Made by a program: the position numbers and the translations under genes
Notes under the pieces: generated by a model
Told to the model about the DNA's origin: nothing
Seen by the model: only the letters and a program-made list of their open reading frames with translations
Databases searched by the model: none
DNA from: Bdellovibrionales bacterium
Lineage (GTDB): Bacteria > Bdellovibrionota > Bdellovibrionia > Bdellovibrionales > UBA1609
Assembly: GCA_019695175.1 (NCBI GenBank)
Contig: JAIBAM010000001.1
Coordinates: 62,001 to 126,000, forward strand
DNA: 64,000 nt
Reading direction: 5' to 3'
In this document: positions 17,649-27,198 of the stretch, piece after piece
How the letters are laid out: the number at the start of each line of letters is the position of its first letter
How positions within the stretch are numbered: position 1 is the stretch's first letter

Positions 17649-17675
17649 TCTTCGGTGTCTCATGATGAGGCTTTA
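17649..17675 (-). promoter_or_regulatory. Sigma-28 (FliA) promoter candidate for flagellin 2
   Basis: Minus strand TAAAGCCT (17668-17675), exactly 11 bases, then ACCGAAGA (17649-17656). This is close to the sigma-28 consensus TAAAGTTT-N11-GCCGATAA. Confidence 0.65.
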
Positions 17676-17690
17676 GCAAAAAAAAAAATT

Positions 17691-18200
17691 CTAAACTTTT
17701 GTCTTGGCTTTGCGATGATAGGTTAAAAACGTATAGGCTGGTGAGCCAGAGCAGGGACGACTTTCAATCAATGAAAAATATTTATCATCAACCTTAGGAT
17801 ATATGGCATCCCCTGGGAAGTGGGCGTGAATTCGGGTTAAATAAATAACGTCTACAACATCCATAGACTGTTGATAAATTTCTCCACCCCCAATAATAAA
17901 TATTTCTTCTCCATAAATTGCTGTTTTAGTTTTACAAAAATCAAGACCCTCTTGAATTGTTTTGACTACATAAATCCCTGGGGCAGTGAAATTTGTTTGT
18001 CTTGTAACAACCACATTCAGGCGCTGGGGAAGGGGTTCACCTAGAGAATCATAAGTTTTTCGACCCATAATAATTGCGTGGCCTTTTGTTTTTTCCCTAA
18101 AAAATCGAGTGTCTTCTGGAATGTCCCAGGGCAATTGATTTTGAGTTCCAATAACATCATTTTCTGCTGCTGCCACGATATGAGAAATTATAATAGACAT
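17691..18200 (-). CDS. folA: Dihydrofolate reductase
   Basis: Reduces dihydrofolate to tetrahydrofolate with NADPH, 169 aa. Seen: IVAAAENDVIGTQNQLPWDIPEDTR (8-32, containing the substrate-binding Asp), IIMGRKTYDSLG (43-54), and the IFIIGGGEIYQ segment (about 99-109). It follows thyA by one base, so the two form a classic thyA-folA operon. FolA recycles the dihydrofolate that ThyA produces. Confidence 0.97.
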   Translation of the reverse strand: MSIIISHIVAAAENDVIGTQNQLPWDIPEDTRFFREKTKGHAIIMGRKTYDSLGEPLPQRLNVVVTRQTNFTAPGIYVVKTIQEGLDFCKTKTAIYGEEIFIIGGGEIYQQSMDVVDVIYLTRIHAHFPGDAIYPKVDDKYFSLIESRPCSGSPAYTFLTYHRKAKTKV

Positions 18201-18201
18201 T

Positions 18202-19035
18202 TTACACCGCCACTTCAGCCCTAATTAAGGGATGGGGGTTATAGTCAATGATCTCAAAATCCTCATATTCATAATCAAATAAAGTCGCAGGTCGGCGATT
18301 TATTCTCAACTTAGGTAGAGGCATGGGGGTACGAGAAAGCTGCAGTTGGGCTTGGGAAAGATGATTTTGGTAAAGATGAACATCTCCACCTGTCCAAATA
18401 AAATCTCCAACTCCCAGTCCACACTGTTGCGCCACCATATGGGTTAAAATGGCGTAGGATGGCAAATTAAAACCTAATCCTAAAAATACATCGCAGCTTC
18501 TTTGGTAGAGCATCATGGATAACTTATTGTTAGAAACATAAAATTGAAAAAAAGTATGACAAGGAGCCAATGCCATTTTACCCAAATGGACATTCTGCTG
18601 AGGCGAAAGACCCTCATCGGGCAGATCCGCTGGATTCCACGCATTGACGATAAGCCTCCTGCTATCGGGATTCTGTTTTATTTTTTGAATCACATCACTG
18701 ATTTGATCGATAGTTTCACCTTGAGCTGTAGCCCAAGTCCGCCATTGCTTTCCATAAATAGGACCTAGGTCCCCAGATTCTGTGGCCCACTCATTCCAAA
18801 TACGAACTTGGTTGTCATTTAAATATTTTATATTGGTATTTCCACTTAAAAACCAAAGTAACTCATAGATCACACTTTTGACGTGGATTTTTTTTGTGGT
18901 TAATAAGGGAAGGCCTTGATTTAAGTCAAAACGCATCTGGTAACCGAAAAGGCTTTGAGTTCCAATCCCAGTTCTGTCCTTTTTTTGAACTCCAGATTCA
19001 AGAACTTGATTTAATAATGTTAAGTATTGTTTCAT
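18202..19035 (-). CDS. thyA: Thymidylate synthase
   Basis: Methylates dUMP to dTMP using methylenetetrahydrofolate, 277 aa. ATG 19035 ([15 protein letters not shown]) follows GGGAG. Key segments: [19 protein letters not shown], the catalytic Cys in [12 protein letters not shown], the [18 protein letters not shown] substrate-binding segment, and [16 protein letters not shown]. Length is close to the E. coli enzyme (264). First gene of the thyA-folA pair. Confidence 0.97.
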   Translation of the reverse strand: MKQYLTLLNQVLESGVQKKDRTGIGTQSLFGYQMRFDLNQGLPLLTTKKIHVKSVIYELLWFLSGNTNIKYLNDNQVRIWNEWATESGDLGPIYGKQWRTWATAQGETIDQISDVIQKIKQNPDSRRLIVNAWNPADLPDEGLSPQQNVHLGKMALAPCHTFFQFYVSNNKLSMMLYQRSCDVFLGLGFNLPSYAILTHMVAQQCGLGVGDFIWTGGDVHLYQNHLSQAQLQLSRTPMPLPKLRINRRPATLFDYEYEDFEIIDYNPHPLIRAEVAV

Positions 19036-19155
19036 TAAGAGCTCCCATGGCAATGGTCTTAAATGAAATTCACGTTAACTCTGCCAAGAGACATTTAACA
19101 ATTCCAACTTTCACTTTGACGCCCAGCTATATCATCGAATAAAGCTTAGAGTCCT

Positions 19156-20457
19156 ATGCAGTTAAGAGATCCCATTCACGGTTCTATTGATATTAGTGCG
19201 GCGGAAGCCAAACTTTTAGATCATCCCACCTATCAAAGATTAAGGTCTATCAAACAACTGGGTTTTGCCGAATTTAGTTTCCCAGGAGCCACCCACAATC
19301 GGTTTTTGCACTCCGTAGGCGTAGCCCATTTAGCTGGAATTGCTTTTGATCAAATTTTTAAAAAATGGAAATTTTCTAAAAACAGTGTCAAAAAAAGGTT
19401 TAAAACAATTGTTCGCCTAGCGGCATTTTTACATGATATTGGTCACGGACCTCTATCCCACGCCACCGAAGAAGTGATGCCAGAACTGCACAACTTACTG
19501 TTTGGTCCATCTCAGGAAAAATCATCCCATCAATTGATTCAAAGAAAGGCCAATCACGAGGACTACACCTTAAAATTTATCAGCAATTCCTCATTAACTG
19601 AATGCTTACGTGCTCAATTTTCAGATATTTCTCCAATCCACATTTCGTGTTTAATCGATCGCAATCTCCCCTCGCCTGACGACTTTTTTAAAGATCATGG
19701 TTTGGACTTTCGCACACTCTTAAGTCAATTGGTGAGTTCTGAAATGGATGTGGATCGTATGGATTACCTCGAGCGAGACGCCTATTTTTGTGGAACAAAC
19801 TACGGCCGTGTGGAGTTAAGTTGGTTGCTTTCCAATCTTACTTCCCATATTGAGGGAGATAAGGTTCACCTTGCCTTGAATCGACGAGCGCTCTACACAT
19901 TTGATGATTTCATTTTGGCTCGCCATCACATGCATTTAATGGTTTACTTTCATCACAAAGCCATAATCTACGAAGAGTTATTAATTCGCTATCTGACCTC
20001 ACCTGAGTGTGAGTTTTTTTTACCCGCAGATATAGAGGCGTACGTCAGATGTACAGACTACGCTCTTTATGAACATCTAAGATCTGTTAGCAATGAGTGG
20101 GCAAAAAGACTGGTCGAGCGACGTCCCTTTCACCGACTTTTTGAATTACACTTTACCGAACCTACGAATCGCACCCATTTACTTAAAAAATATTTGGAAC
20201 AAAATGGAATTTCTGTAATTCACTCCAGTTCTCAAGCCAGACTAAGTAAATACCACAGCAATCCCACTTTGGATCAAGCACCTACTATATTTTTAGTAGA
20301 TGAATATGACCCCCAGTCAGTGGCCGTGCCCTTACAACAAGGGACTCAAATTTTTGCAAAGTACCAAGAAATTCGCTGCATCGATCGCCTTTATGTTCCC
20401 CCCGAAAAAATAGATCACGCCAAAAAACTCATGACTCATTTTAAAAGCGAATCCTGA
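19156..20457 (+). CDS. HD-domain phosphohydrolase (dNTPase/SAMHD1-like)
   Basis: 433 aa. An N-terminal RDPIHGSIDI segment is followed by the HD motif region: RFLHSVGVAHLA (metal His), LAAFLHDIGHGPLSHATEE (His-Asp pair and further His), and later SSEMDVDRMDYLERDAYF (metal Asp). This architecture is that of the SAMHD1/YdhJ-like dNTP triphosphohydrolase group. Divergent from thyA-folA, with 120 bases between, so a role in dNTP balance is plausible but inferred. Confidence 0.85.
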   Translation: MQLRDPIHGSIDISAAEAKLLDHPTYQRLRSIKQLGFAEFSFPGATHNRFLHSVGVAHLAGIAFDQIFKKWKFSKNSVKKRFKTIVRLAAFLHDIGHGPLSHATEEVMPELHNLLFGPSQEKSSHQLIQRKANHEDYTLKFISNSSLTECLRAQFSDISPIHISCLIDRNLPSPDDFFKDHGLDFRTLLSQLVSSEMDVDRMDYLERDAYFCGTNYGRVELSWLLSNLTSHIEGDKVHLALNRRALYTFDDFILARHHMHLMVYFHHKAIIYEELLIRYLTSPECEFFLPADIEAYVRCTDYALYEHLRSVSNEWAKRLVERRPFHRLFELHFTEPTNRTHLLKKYLEQNGISVIHSSSQARLSKYHSNPTLDQAPTIFLVDEYDPQSVAVPLQQGTQIFAKYQEIRCIDRLYVPPEKIDHAKKLMTHFKSES

Positions 20458-20495
20458 GCCAGCGATGGGTTATCAGTTAGCGTAAATTTAAACTT

Positions 20496-21035
20496 CTAGA
20501 GGGGGCCGCTGGCCCTCACCTCACTCGCCCGCCACCGGTAAACACCACCGTATTGGACCTGATTAAATTGATCTATTAAAGCTTCAATTTGCTCCCCACG
20601 AAAGGTAGAAAGGTACCCATTAAAGTACTCACTCAAAAACCTCTCTCTCGAGCAATAATTAAAATTAAACGACAAATTATTTCTCATAACACATTGGAAA
20701 TATATCGATCTTATTGGATTAGAATATACTTTCATACAAAAAATAATTGAACTTTTAACTCTTGATTCTTCTGGATTGCTGATACATGTGTTAGTAAACC
20801 GATAATCGGTATCTGCAACACAAGATCTCAATATGGCTCGATTCACACATTTATCGTAGGCTGCACGGGCCTGATTATAAATACTTTTCTCGCCTTCGTC
20901 TGAAGAACCCTTGCGGTTTTTTTCACATCCAAAAACGCTCAATAGGAGCACAGAAATAAACCCCAACACCACAAGAAGTTTTATTTTAAATTTAGAATTA
21001 TTTTTTTTTGGTAATAAATTTATTTTTATTGCCAT
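20496..21035 (-). CDS. Unrecognised Cys-rich putative lipoprotein
   Basis: 179 aa. A positively charged start is followed by a hydrophobic stretch (20-36) ending in SVFGC (Cys37), a plausible lipobox. The mature part is polar with eight or so Cys residues in total, in pairs compatible with disulfides, and contains no motif I recognise. Its 3' end forms a GC-rich hairpin (about 20500-20517). Start ATG 21035 follows GGAG. Location outside the cytoplasm is inferred from the signal. Confidence 0.6.
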   Translation of the reverse strand: MAIKINLLPKKNNSKFKIKLLVVLGFISVLLLSVFGCEKNRKGSSDEGEKSIYNQARAAYDKCVNRAILRSCVADTDYRFTNTCISNPEESRVKSSIIFCMKVYSNPIRSIYFQCVMRNNLSFNFNYCSRERFLSEYFNGYLSTFRGEQIEALIDQFNQVQYGGVYRWRASEVRASGPL

Positions 21036-21582
21036 TTAAATTGTCTCCTCTTCATTTTTATCATTTTTTTATCATCCTGATTTCCGTAAAATAATTCTTG
21101 AAAAAGGCGAAAAAAATTTGAAAAACTTTTTTAATTAGATTTGGATCGGAAATTCTGCGCTAAGCACTAATGACTACAATGAGTAAAATTTTTTAATGTT
21201 CAATGTGGGATGAGCTCCCTCGCCACACTAAATCCCAAGCAAACATCAAACCATTTTCAAGTGAGTTATTTTGAAATAAATACAAATTATTTTATCCCAA
21301 TAAACGAAAGCTCTAACTGTATGAAACAAAAGAGCTCTCTTTAAAAACTCCTTAAACCAAATTTAATATTTGCTTTGTAAAGCACAAATTTGTCCATTTT
21401 TGTAAACAACATATATTAATTTTTGGGTGTCTTTTTTTGACACAGGTACAAAAATTGTCATTAAAGACGAAGCCAACTCCCTCTCGATAAAGAAATAGAT
21501 CCCCTCTTAATCTCCCCCAACGCATTTGAGCAATGGCCCTGGACTTGCTTTATAAAGTATAAAAATAGGTAGGATTAGACTC
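21036..21582. other. Gene-free intergenic region, 547 bases
   Basis: AT-rich, between two divergent exported-protein genes. I see a weak promoter candidate for the plus-strand gene (TTGAGC 21526-21531, TTTATA 21549-21554), a palindrome CTTTATAAAG (21548-21557) and a small GTGTC/GACAC hairpin near 21426. No ORF or RNA gene is recognised. Confidence 0.4.
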
Positions 21583-23283
21583 ATGATTAAATATTTTTGC
21601 TCTAAAATGAGACTTTGCTTTGTCATCATATTTATGACAATGAGTTTAATTGCATGTCAAAAAGACAGTGGCGACTCCAAGAGCAATTCAACACTTACAT
21701 CTCCACAACAATATATCCAAGATCGGCGTCAGCTAAGACCATTGGATAGAAATCTCCCCCCCCAAAGTCACCGAAGGGTCAGACCAAGAACTCCCCCTTA
21801 TTATGAACAACGAAAGGTTCCAATTCCTATTCACAGGGGCGAGGATTTGGACGAAGTTGATGATTCCGAATCAGATCCAAAAAGTTCAGACCCACAAAAA
21901 GGTTATGCGGTTGAAACCACGCCCATTTATAGACCCTATGCAGACGCTGCCTCCACCGCCCCTGGAATAGGTTATGCAGCGGGTCCTAACACTACTTACC
22001 AAGAAGGGTTACCTATCATCACAGGAGCGGAAACTGAGGGTCGCTTTTTTACAGACGCACAGAATGACTCGGTCATGAGCGTCCTCGTTGAAAAAGTAAA
22101 CTCGCTGCAAGGAAATTCTGGACAAAACGGGGCTCAACAAAACGCCTCCAAAAATTTCTTCGTTGCTAGCAAAAAACTAGCGGGAGCAATTTCTGCAGTG
22201 AATTTACAAGTTTCAGCCAATAATCTCTCCGCCGAAGTTCGATTCCAATCACAAGCCTCCGAGCTTTCAATAAATTTTACAGGTAGTTTTTCTGCTGGTA
22301 AAAATAGAAATTCCCGCATTATAACTCTAACCCAAACAAACAGCTCTTCGTATACTTTTAAAGCGAAGGCTTTGTGTGTGGACAGTGATTCCGTCCCGAG
22401 CCATAGTAATAACGGCAGCGGGGGTACCACCATAACAATAGCAAGACCCATTTTTCCTAACGATGGACACTCTTGTTACAACGTTGTATTGCAATTGGAT
22501 CAAATGAAAGACGCAAAAAAGTGTGCCACTGTCTATTTAGTTCACCGAGTTGCTTATGATGGGAACGGCGATGCACATATTGTGATGAACACCGCCACCT
22601 ATCATCTCTTCAACGAGGATCCCCCCAGCCTTGATGACAGTAGAAAGAATGATTCCCTACTTCGTCTGGAACATGAACGTAAAAATACGTTCCCCAGTCA
22701 ATCCGCTCGCGCTTTCATCAAAATGATTACAAATACAGTTTATGCCAATGACCTTTTACTCAGCGGGCGCGCCACCCAAAGACCCAAAAAAGCTCCTTTC
22801 CTGAGCAAATTATCCCTCAGGTCTTGGGCCGTCGCCTATGGTCCAAGTTATTTTGAAGTTCTAGCTATAGAAAGTGCTCCTGAGGGGGCGACAACACCAA
22901 ATTACACCTTATTTTATGGCGCTCTCACTAAGGAGAGACTGTCTACCGACGTAAGCCCTTCACAAGAGGTGGCGCCACAACAAATCCAAGTGGCGGGTGA
23001 ATATCCTCAAAATTCAAGTAAGCCTGAGCAAGAAAAGCAAAAATTAAACTATGCTTCGCAAATTCATTCAGCGGAACTTATATTTAATAGCGGAAGAGGT
23101 GATATGTCCTTTACATGTCATTTTAAACCCGACCCATCCCCTAATGGAACAGCTTTAAGTGATAGTAGTACTAGTGGAGGTGGTGCAAAATTCACTTTTA
23201 CAGTACAAAGAAAAACCAATCCCACTCTACCAGCAAGTACCCTTAGACAAATGCTTGATGATCCCAAAGAGGCTTCTAAATAA
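21583..23283 (+). CDS. Unrecognised large lipoprotein
   Basis: 566 aa. The signal peptide ends MSLIAC, so lipidation at Cys25 is expected. A Pro/Arg-rich and acidic low-complexity stretch (about 45-115) would span the periplasm or surface. The remainder is Ser/Asn/Thr-rich with beta-strand-like pattern and two Cys-containing segments, without a recognised domain. The start could be ATG 21583 or ATG 21607; both keep the signal peptide. Surface-exposed or periplasmic function is inferred only. Confidence 0.65.
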   Translation: MIKYFCSKMRLCFVIIFMTMSLIACQKDSGDSKSNSTLTSPQQYIQDRRQLRPLDRNLPPQSHRRVRPRTPPYYEQRKVPIPIHRGEDLDEVDDSESDPKSSDPQKGYAVETTPIYRPYADAASTAPGIGYAAGPNTTYQEGLPIITGAETEGRFFTDAQNDSVMSVLVEKVNSLQGNSGQNGAQQNASKNFFVASKKLAGAISAVNLQVSANNLSAEVRFQSQASELSINFTGSFSAGKNRNSRIITLTQTNSSSYTFKAKALCVDSDSVPSHSNNGSGGTTITIARPIFPNDGHSCYNVVLQLDQMKDAKKCATVYLVHRVAYDGNGDAHIVMNTATYHLFNEDPPSLDDSRKNDSLLRLEHERKNTFPSQSARAFIKMITNTVYANDLLLSGRATQRPKKAPFLSKLSLRSWAVAYGPSYFEVLAIESAPEGATTPNYTLFYGALTKERLSTDVSPSQEVAPQQIQVAGEYPQNSSKPEQEKQKLNYASQIHSAELIFNSGRGDMSFTCHFKPDPSPNGTALSDSSTSGGGAKFTFTVQRKTNPTLPASTLRQMLDDPKEASK

Positions 23284-24160
23284 GATTTCGAACGGAAATC
23301 ACAAGCAGAAGATTGATTTTTATATTTGAATTGTAATTGTAATTAATTCTGTTTGGCGCGACCAAAATGATCAATATTATAAAGCGGCTAGTTATTTAAG
23401 CCTTAGTGACGAACTTAAAGAGTACTTTGCAGTTCTCTATACCTTCGAGGGGGGGAGGGGGAAAGCGCCCATCACTAAGACTTAAAAAATCAGCCCACAT
23501 TCATCAGCTCAATGTGCGGCATATAATACATAAGCAAAGAGTGCGCCAACTTCCTCTCTCCAGTTGATTTTCATGTATTCTGATGTTGAATTGGATTTTT
23601 TTTAACTCAAAGTCAAATTTTAAGGAGAAGTTTAAATCTTGTGACTCCTTAAAATAATTAAGTTTTTTTGATTTTCTCAGTAAAGAAACAAATAAAAAAC
23701 TTTATTTTCAAATTCTAAAAAACAAAAAATTTTTAGTTCAGCTTCCACAGTTTCATTGTGGCCCAATGGTTCCGCAGAGGGTATAAAGTATGAAAAAAGT
23801 TCCCGGTCGTAAAAATATTCGAAAAAAATCCCGCTCTTTCTTCTTTTTGTCATGGAAATCTCAACTGGTAACTGACTTGAGATCGAAGCGTTGGTTTGAG
23901 TGTAAAAGAGGAATCTTTTTATAAAAACACGGTATTCACTGATATTCACTTTAGAAAAGATCAAACTATTTAGATAATAAACCCTTTATGACGGGATCTT
24001 ATTTTCTTAAGCACGAACACTTATACAGCCTTTTTTAAGAAACCAAAAAATCATCCAACCAAACAAAAATTGATATAATTTTTACTCTGGAATTATCTTT
24101 TTTTGTTTTTTTGTTCAATATCCATTAAAGTGGCCTCAAAAATTTTTGGAGTCATCACTA
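23284..24160. other. Gene-free intergenic region, 877 bases
   Basis: Very AT-rich apart from a G-rich run at about 23446-23462. A 95-codon minus-strand frame (23677-23964) starts at TTG with no SD, and I do not accept it. No RNA gene or repeat is recognised. The last 100 bases presumably carry the promoter of the next gene. Confidence 0.4.
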
Positions 24161-24817
24161 ATGAAATATAAGAATCTAAAAAAAGCGTTTACCTTTGTTA
24201 TAGTTACCTTACTTTCCTTCCCTAAAGTTTCCGATTCAACAATTAATCAACTAAAACCACCCAATGCTGGTTCAATTTCAAGTACCCCTGCAGTTGTAGG
24301 AGGAATTCTTGTTCGAGGCGGTGCTGTCTGCCGATTTGGACTAACCCCTAAGAATACTCCTCCATTTGTTCATATCAATCCAGAGACTACGCCAATGGTT
24401 CCCGGTTTACCTGAATGTGGTGTTGATGAGTTAGCACTGGTTGAAAACATTTCAAATCGTGCAACCGCTGGTAATCCTCAAGTCGCATTACTCGGCGGAG
24501 TTTTTTTTGTAGGTGTAGCCTGTGTATTATCTGGCATTTTAGGAGCAGCCTATGGAATAAATTCAGGGTACTTTCAACAACCGGCTACTCCAAATGGTAT
24601 TATTGCGGAATTTAAAGAGGATTTTACAAGGGCTTACATGGAATATATTAATAATCCTTTTGTCTATGGCTTAACAGGGTACACATTTTATAATTTTCTT
24701 GAGTACCCCATATTATGGACTCAGGGCCTTGTAGGGATAGCAATTGGTCTCGTTTGTGGTATTGGGGCATCCGAGGCGGCGGAAGCTATTGTATTGTACT
24801 ACTATCCGAAGGATTAA
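24161..24817 (+). CDS. Unrecognised exported/membrane protein
   Basis: 218 aa from ATG 24161, with GGAG 11 bases upstream; a TTG at 24146 overlaps this SD and is rejected. N-terminal hydrophobic signal (9-25). Then comes a Gly/Pro-rich segment with two Cys (CRFGL, PECGV), and two hydrophobic Gly-rich segments: GGVFFVGVACVLSGILGAAYG, about 108-128, and LVGIAIGLVCGIGASEAAEA near 190. No known motif. An inner-membrane or envelope protein is inferred. Confidence 0.55.
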   Translation: MKYKNLKKAFTFVIVTLLSFPKVSDSTINQLKPPNAGSISSTPAVVGGILVRGGAVCRFGLTPKNTPPFVHINPETTPMVPGLPECGVDELALVENISNRATAGNPQVALLGGVFFVGVACVLSGILGAAYGINSGYFQQPATPNGIIAEFKEDFTRAYMEYINNPFVYGLTGYTFYNFLEYPILWTQGLVGIAIGLVCGIGASEAAEAIVLYYYPKD

Positions 24818-24903
24818 ACTACCAAGCGCTCCATCACCCCCCTCAATACATTGAAACATTGCGGTTTAAAAAAAGTAGGTTGAAATTGAGGTTTAATTTT
24901 TTT

Positions 24904-25752
24904 TCATATTTGAGTTAAGTTTAATCTGTTGATATTGAAAACGAACTTTTTAATCACTTGAGCCACGTTATTTTCAGCTTTTTTTGCGTTTTCTTTAACC
25001 TCTTCATGAGTCACTAACTGGGTTGTAAGTCCCGTTGCCAAATTTGTAATACAACACAAACCAGCTACCAATAACCCCGAGTGCCTTGCTGCTATATTTT
25101 CCGCAACTGTACTCATACCGACAGCATGCCCACCTATCATTTGTAAAAACCTGACTTCAGCAGCTGTTTCATAACTAGGCCCGGCCACCCCACAGTAAAC
25201 TCCTTCAGAAAATCCTAAATTCAACTCAACTAAGATATTTTTTAAAACATCTCTTAATGTTTGTTGATAGGGCTCACTCATATCAGGAAATCGAGGTCCT
25301 AAAAATCCAAGGTTGGGCCCACGCAAAGGATTGGCTCCCACCAGATTGATGTGGTCTTTAATAACCATGAAATCCCCAGGTTTCATATTCGGATTTAATC
25401 CCCCTGAGGCATTGGTTAAAAGGAGTATTTTGACCCCTAGTTGAGCCATAACTTGAGTTGGATACACAACACGACTTAACTCGTGACCTTCGTAGTAATG
25501 GGTTCTGCCTTGTAATAAATAAACCGGAACCTCATCCAAATATCCACAGACAAGTTGACCTTCATGGCCAGAAACAGTTGTCGGCATGAAATGAGGGATT
25601 TGATTGTACTTTAAAAACTGCGCCCCCACTAATTGATCAGCAAATGAAGATAATCCTGACCCTAATGTGATGGCTATTTTGGGACGCAATGAAAACTTCT
25701 TGTGTATTAGAGAAATTGTTTCTTCAAAATGAGTTTTTATTAATTCTTCCAT
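24904..25752 (-). CDS. punA: Purine nucleoside phosphorylase (PunA type)
   Basis: Trimeric-type purine nucleoside phosphorylase, 282 aa. It cleaves (deoxy)inosine or guanosine with phosphate. Seen: ITLGSGLSSFAD (phosphate loop), VSGHEGQLVCGYL, LQGRTHYYEGH, LTNASGGLNPNMKPGDFMVIKDHI, GVAGPSYETAAEVRFL, and GMSTVAENIAARHSG (substrate pocket). ATG 25752 follows AAGGTGA. The next gene in the same direction upstream is a pyrimidine nucleoside phosphorylase, so the pair salvages nucleosides. Confidence 0.95.
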   Translation of the reverse strand: MEELIKTHFEETISLIHKKFSLRPKIAITLGSGLSSFADQLVGAQFLKYNQIPHFMPTTVSGHEGQLVCGYLDEVPVYLLQGRTHYYEGHELSRVVYPTQVMAQLGVKILLLTNASGGLNPNMKPGDFMVIKDHINLVGANPLRGPNLGFLGPRFPDMSEPYQQTLRDVLKNILVELNLGFSEGVYCGVAGPSYETAAEVRFLQMIGGHAVGMSTVAENIAARHSGLLVAGLCCITNLATGLTTQLVTHEEVKENAKKAENNVAQVIKKFVFNINRLNLTQI

Positions 25753-25849
25753 TTAATTCACCTTTATATGCATATGTGCAATGATAAATAAAATATAAGA
25801 GCTTGTTCTGAGAAGCTCCGGTTATTGGCTGCAAAAGAAACTTGAAGAT

Positions 25850-27148
25850 TTATTCATTGGCTACTCTAAGGGGATTTCCAATCTTGAAAACGTTATCCAA
25901 CCTTTTTTTAACTTGAGGGAATAAGTCCGAGCGATTTCCATAAATCTGCATTAAAGGTTGCCCCTTTTGAACCTTCTGCCCTAACTTTACTTTCATACAA
26001 AACCCCGCAGTAGGATCAATTTTATCTTCAATTTTCTTCCGGCCTGCTCCCAATTCAATTCCAGCAAGTCCAATTTGCTCACAATCCATGGTTAAAAGTT
26101 GCCCCTCTACTGGGGACAAGTATTCTTCTTTACACTTTGCCTCTGGCAACTGCCATTTAGTAACGGCCCCTTGCGCGTAAGTCATTTCCATGAACTTTTC
26201 CATAACTTTTCCTGATTCCAATAATTTTCGCCCTACTTTTTTTCCTTCTTCCACACTGGGACATATTTTTGAAAGCACCAACATGTTCCCAGCTAATTCC
26301 AAGGTGAGGTCAAGTGTATCCGCATAAAGCTCGACACCATTTTCCACCATTTTAATATTGGACATAATATCCATACATTCTTTGACCTCAAGGGCATTGC
26401 CCACATAGGAACCCAAGGGCTGATTCATATCTGTTAAAAGGGTTACGGTGTTAATTCCATACTTCTGACCTATATATACCAACTGCTGCGCCAGATCCTG
26501 TGCCTTTGCTTTTGTCTTCATAAAGGCACCTGAACCAAACTTAACATCCAGAACTAATCCACCAATACCTTCCGCAATTTTTTTGGACATAATAGAGGCA
26601 CAAATCAAGGGAATTGAATCCACAGTGGCGGTCACATCGCGCAAAGCATACAACTTTAAATCAGCAGGACATATAGACCTACTTTGACCAATAATAGCTG
26701 CACCGACTTTGCGAACAATTGATTTAAATTGTTCGAGCTCCATCTGTACTTTGAAGCCAGGAATCGCTTCCAGTTTATCCAATGTTCCCCCAGTGTGGCC
26801 CAATCCTCGACCCGCCATCATGGGGGTATAACCACCAGCCGCAGCTAACAGCGGGGCTAGAATTAAACTTGTTTTATCCCCCACTCCTCCTGTGGAATGC
26901 TTATCCACAGGAGCTGGATCTAAGTCCCCAAAACTTAGGACTTCTCCTGAATGAAGCATACTTTCAGTTATCCACAGGGTTTCATCAGAACTTAATCCAT
27001 TGAGGTAAGCCGCCATCAACCAGGCCGCAACTTGATAGTCTGGAATCTTTCCAGTTGCAAATTGACCAATAAAACTTTTTATTTCAATTTGTGTATGGGT
27101 TTTCCCCTGTCGTTTATTGGCAATAAATTCTGCAGGCAAAAAATCCAT
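25850..27148 (-). CDS. deoA: Thymidine/pyrimidine-nucleoside phosphorylase
   Basis: Phosphorolysis of thymidine (and perhaps uridine), 432 aa. Contains the family signature region DKHSTGGVGDKTSLILAPLLAA (about 82-103), GRGLGHTGGTLDKLEAIPG, the SGRSI-like GQSRSICPADLKLYALRDVTATVDS segment, KFGSGAFMKT, and the C-terminal PYNP domain (AGIELGAGRKK, DPTAGFCMKVKLGQKV). Deciding between DeoA and Pdp specificity needs comparison. About 100 bases separate it from punA; likely one operon. Confidence 0.93.
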   Translation of the reverse strand: MDFLPAEFIANKRQGKTHTQIEIKSFIGQFATGKIPDYQVAAWLMAAYLNGLSSDETLWITESMLHSGEVLSFGDLDPAPVDKHSTGGVGDKTSLILAPLLAAAGGYTPMMAGRGLGHTGGTLDKLEAIPGFKVQMELEQFKSIVRKVGAAIIGQSRSICPADLKLYALRDVTATVDSIPLICASIMSKKIAEGIGGLVLDVKFGSGAFMKTKAKAQDLAQQLVYIGQKYGINTVTLLTDMNQPLGSYVGNALEVKECMDIMSNIKMVENGVELYADTLDLTLELAGNMLVLSKICPSVEEGKKVGRKLLESGKVMEKFMEMTYAQGAVTKWQLPEAKCKEEYLSPVEGQLLTMDCEQIGLAGIELGAGRKKIEDKIDPTAGFCMKVKLGQKVQKGQPLMQIYGNRSDLFPQVKKRLDNVFKIGNPLRVANE

Positions 27149-27198
27149 TTCATTTTCCCCCTTGGTACTTTTTATTTATTCCAATTAAGGAGCAAAAG

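Noticed and set aside
23677-23964. 95-codon minus-strand ORF in the gap before 24161
   Set aside because: Starts at TTG with no SD, AT-rich repetitive Phe/Tyr/Leu composition and no recognisable motif.
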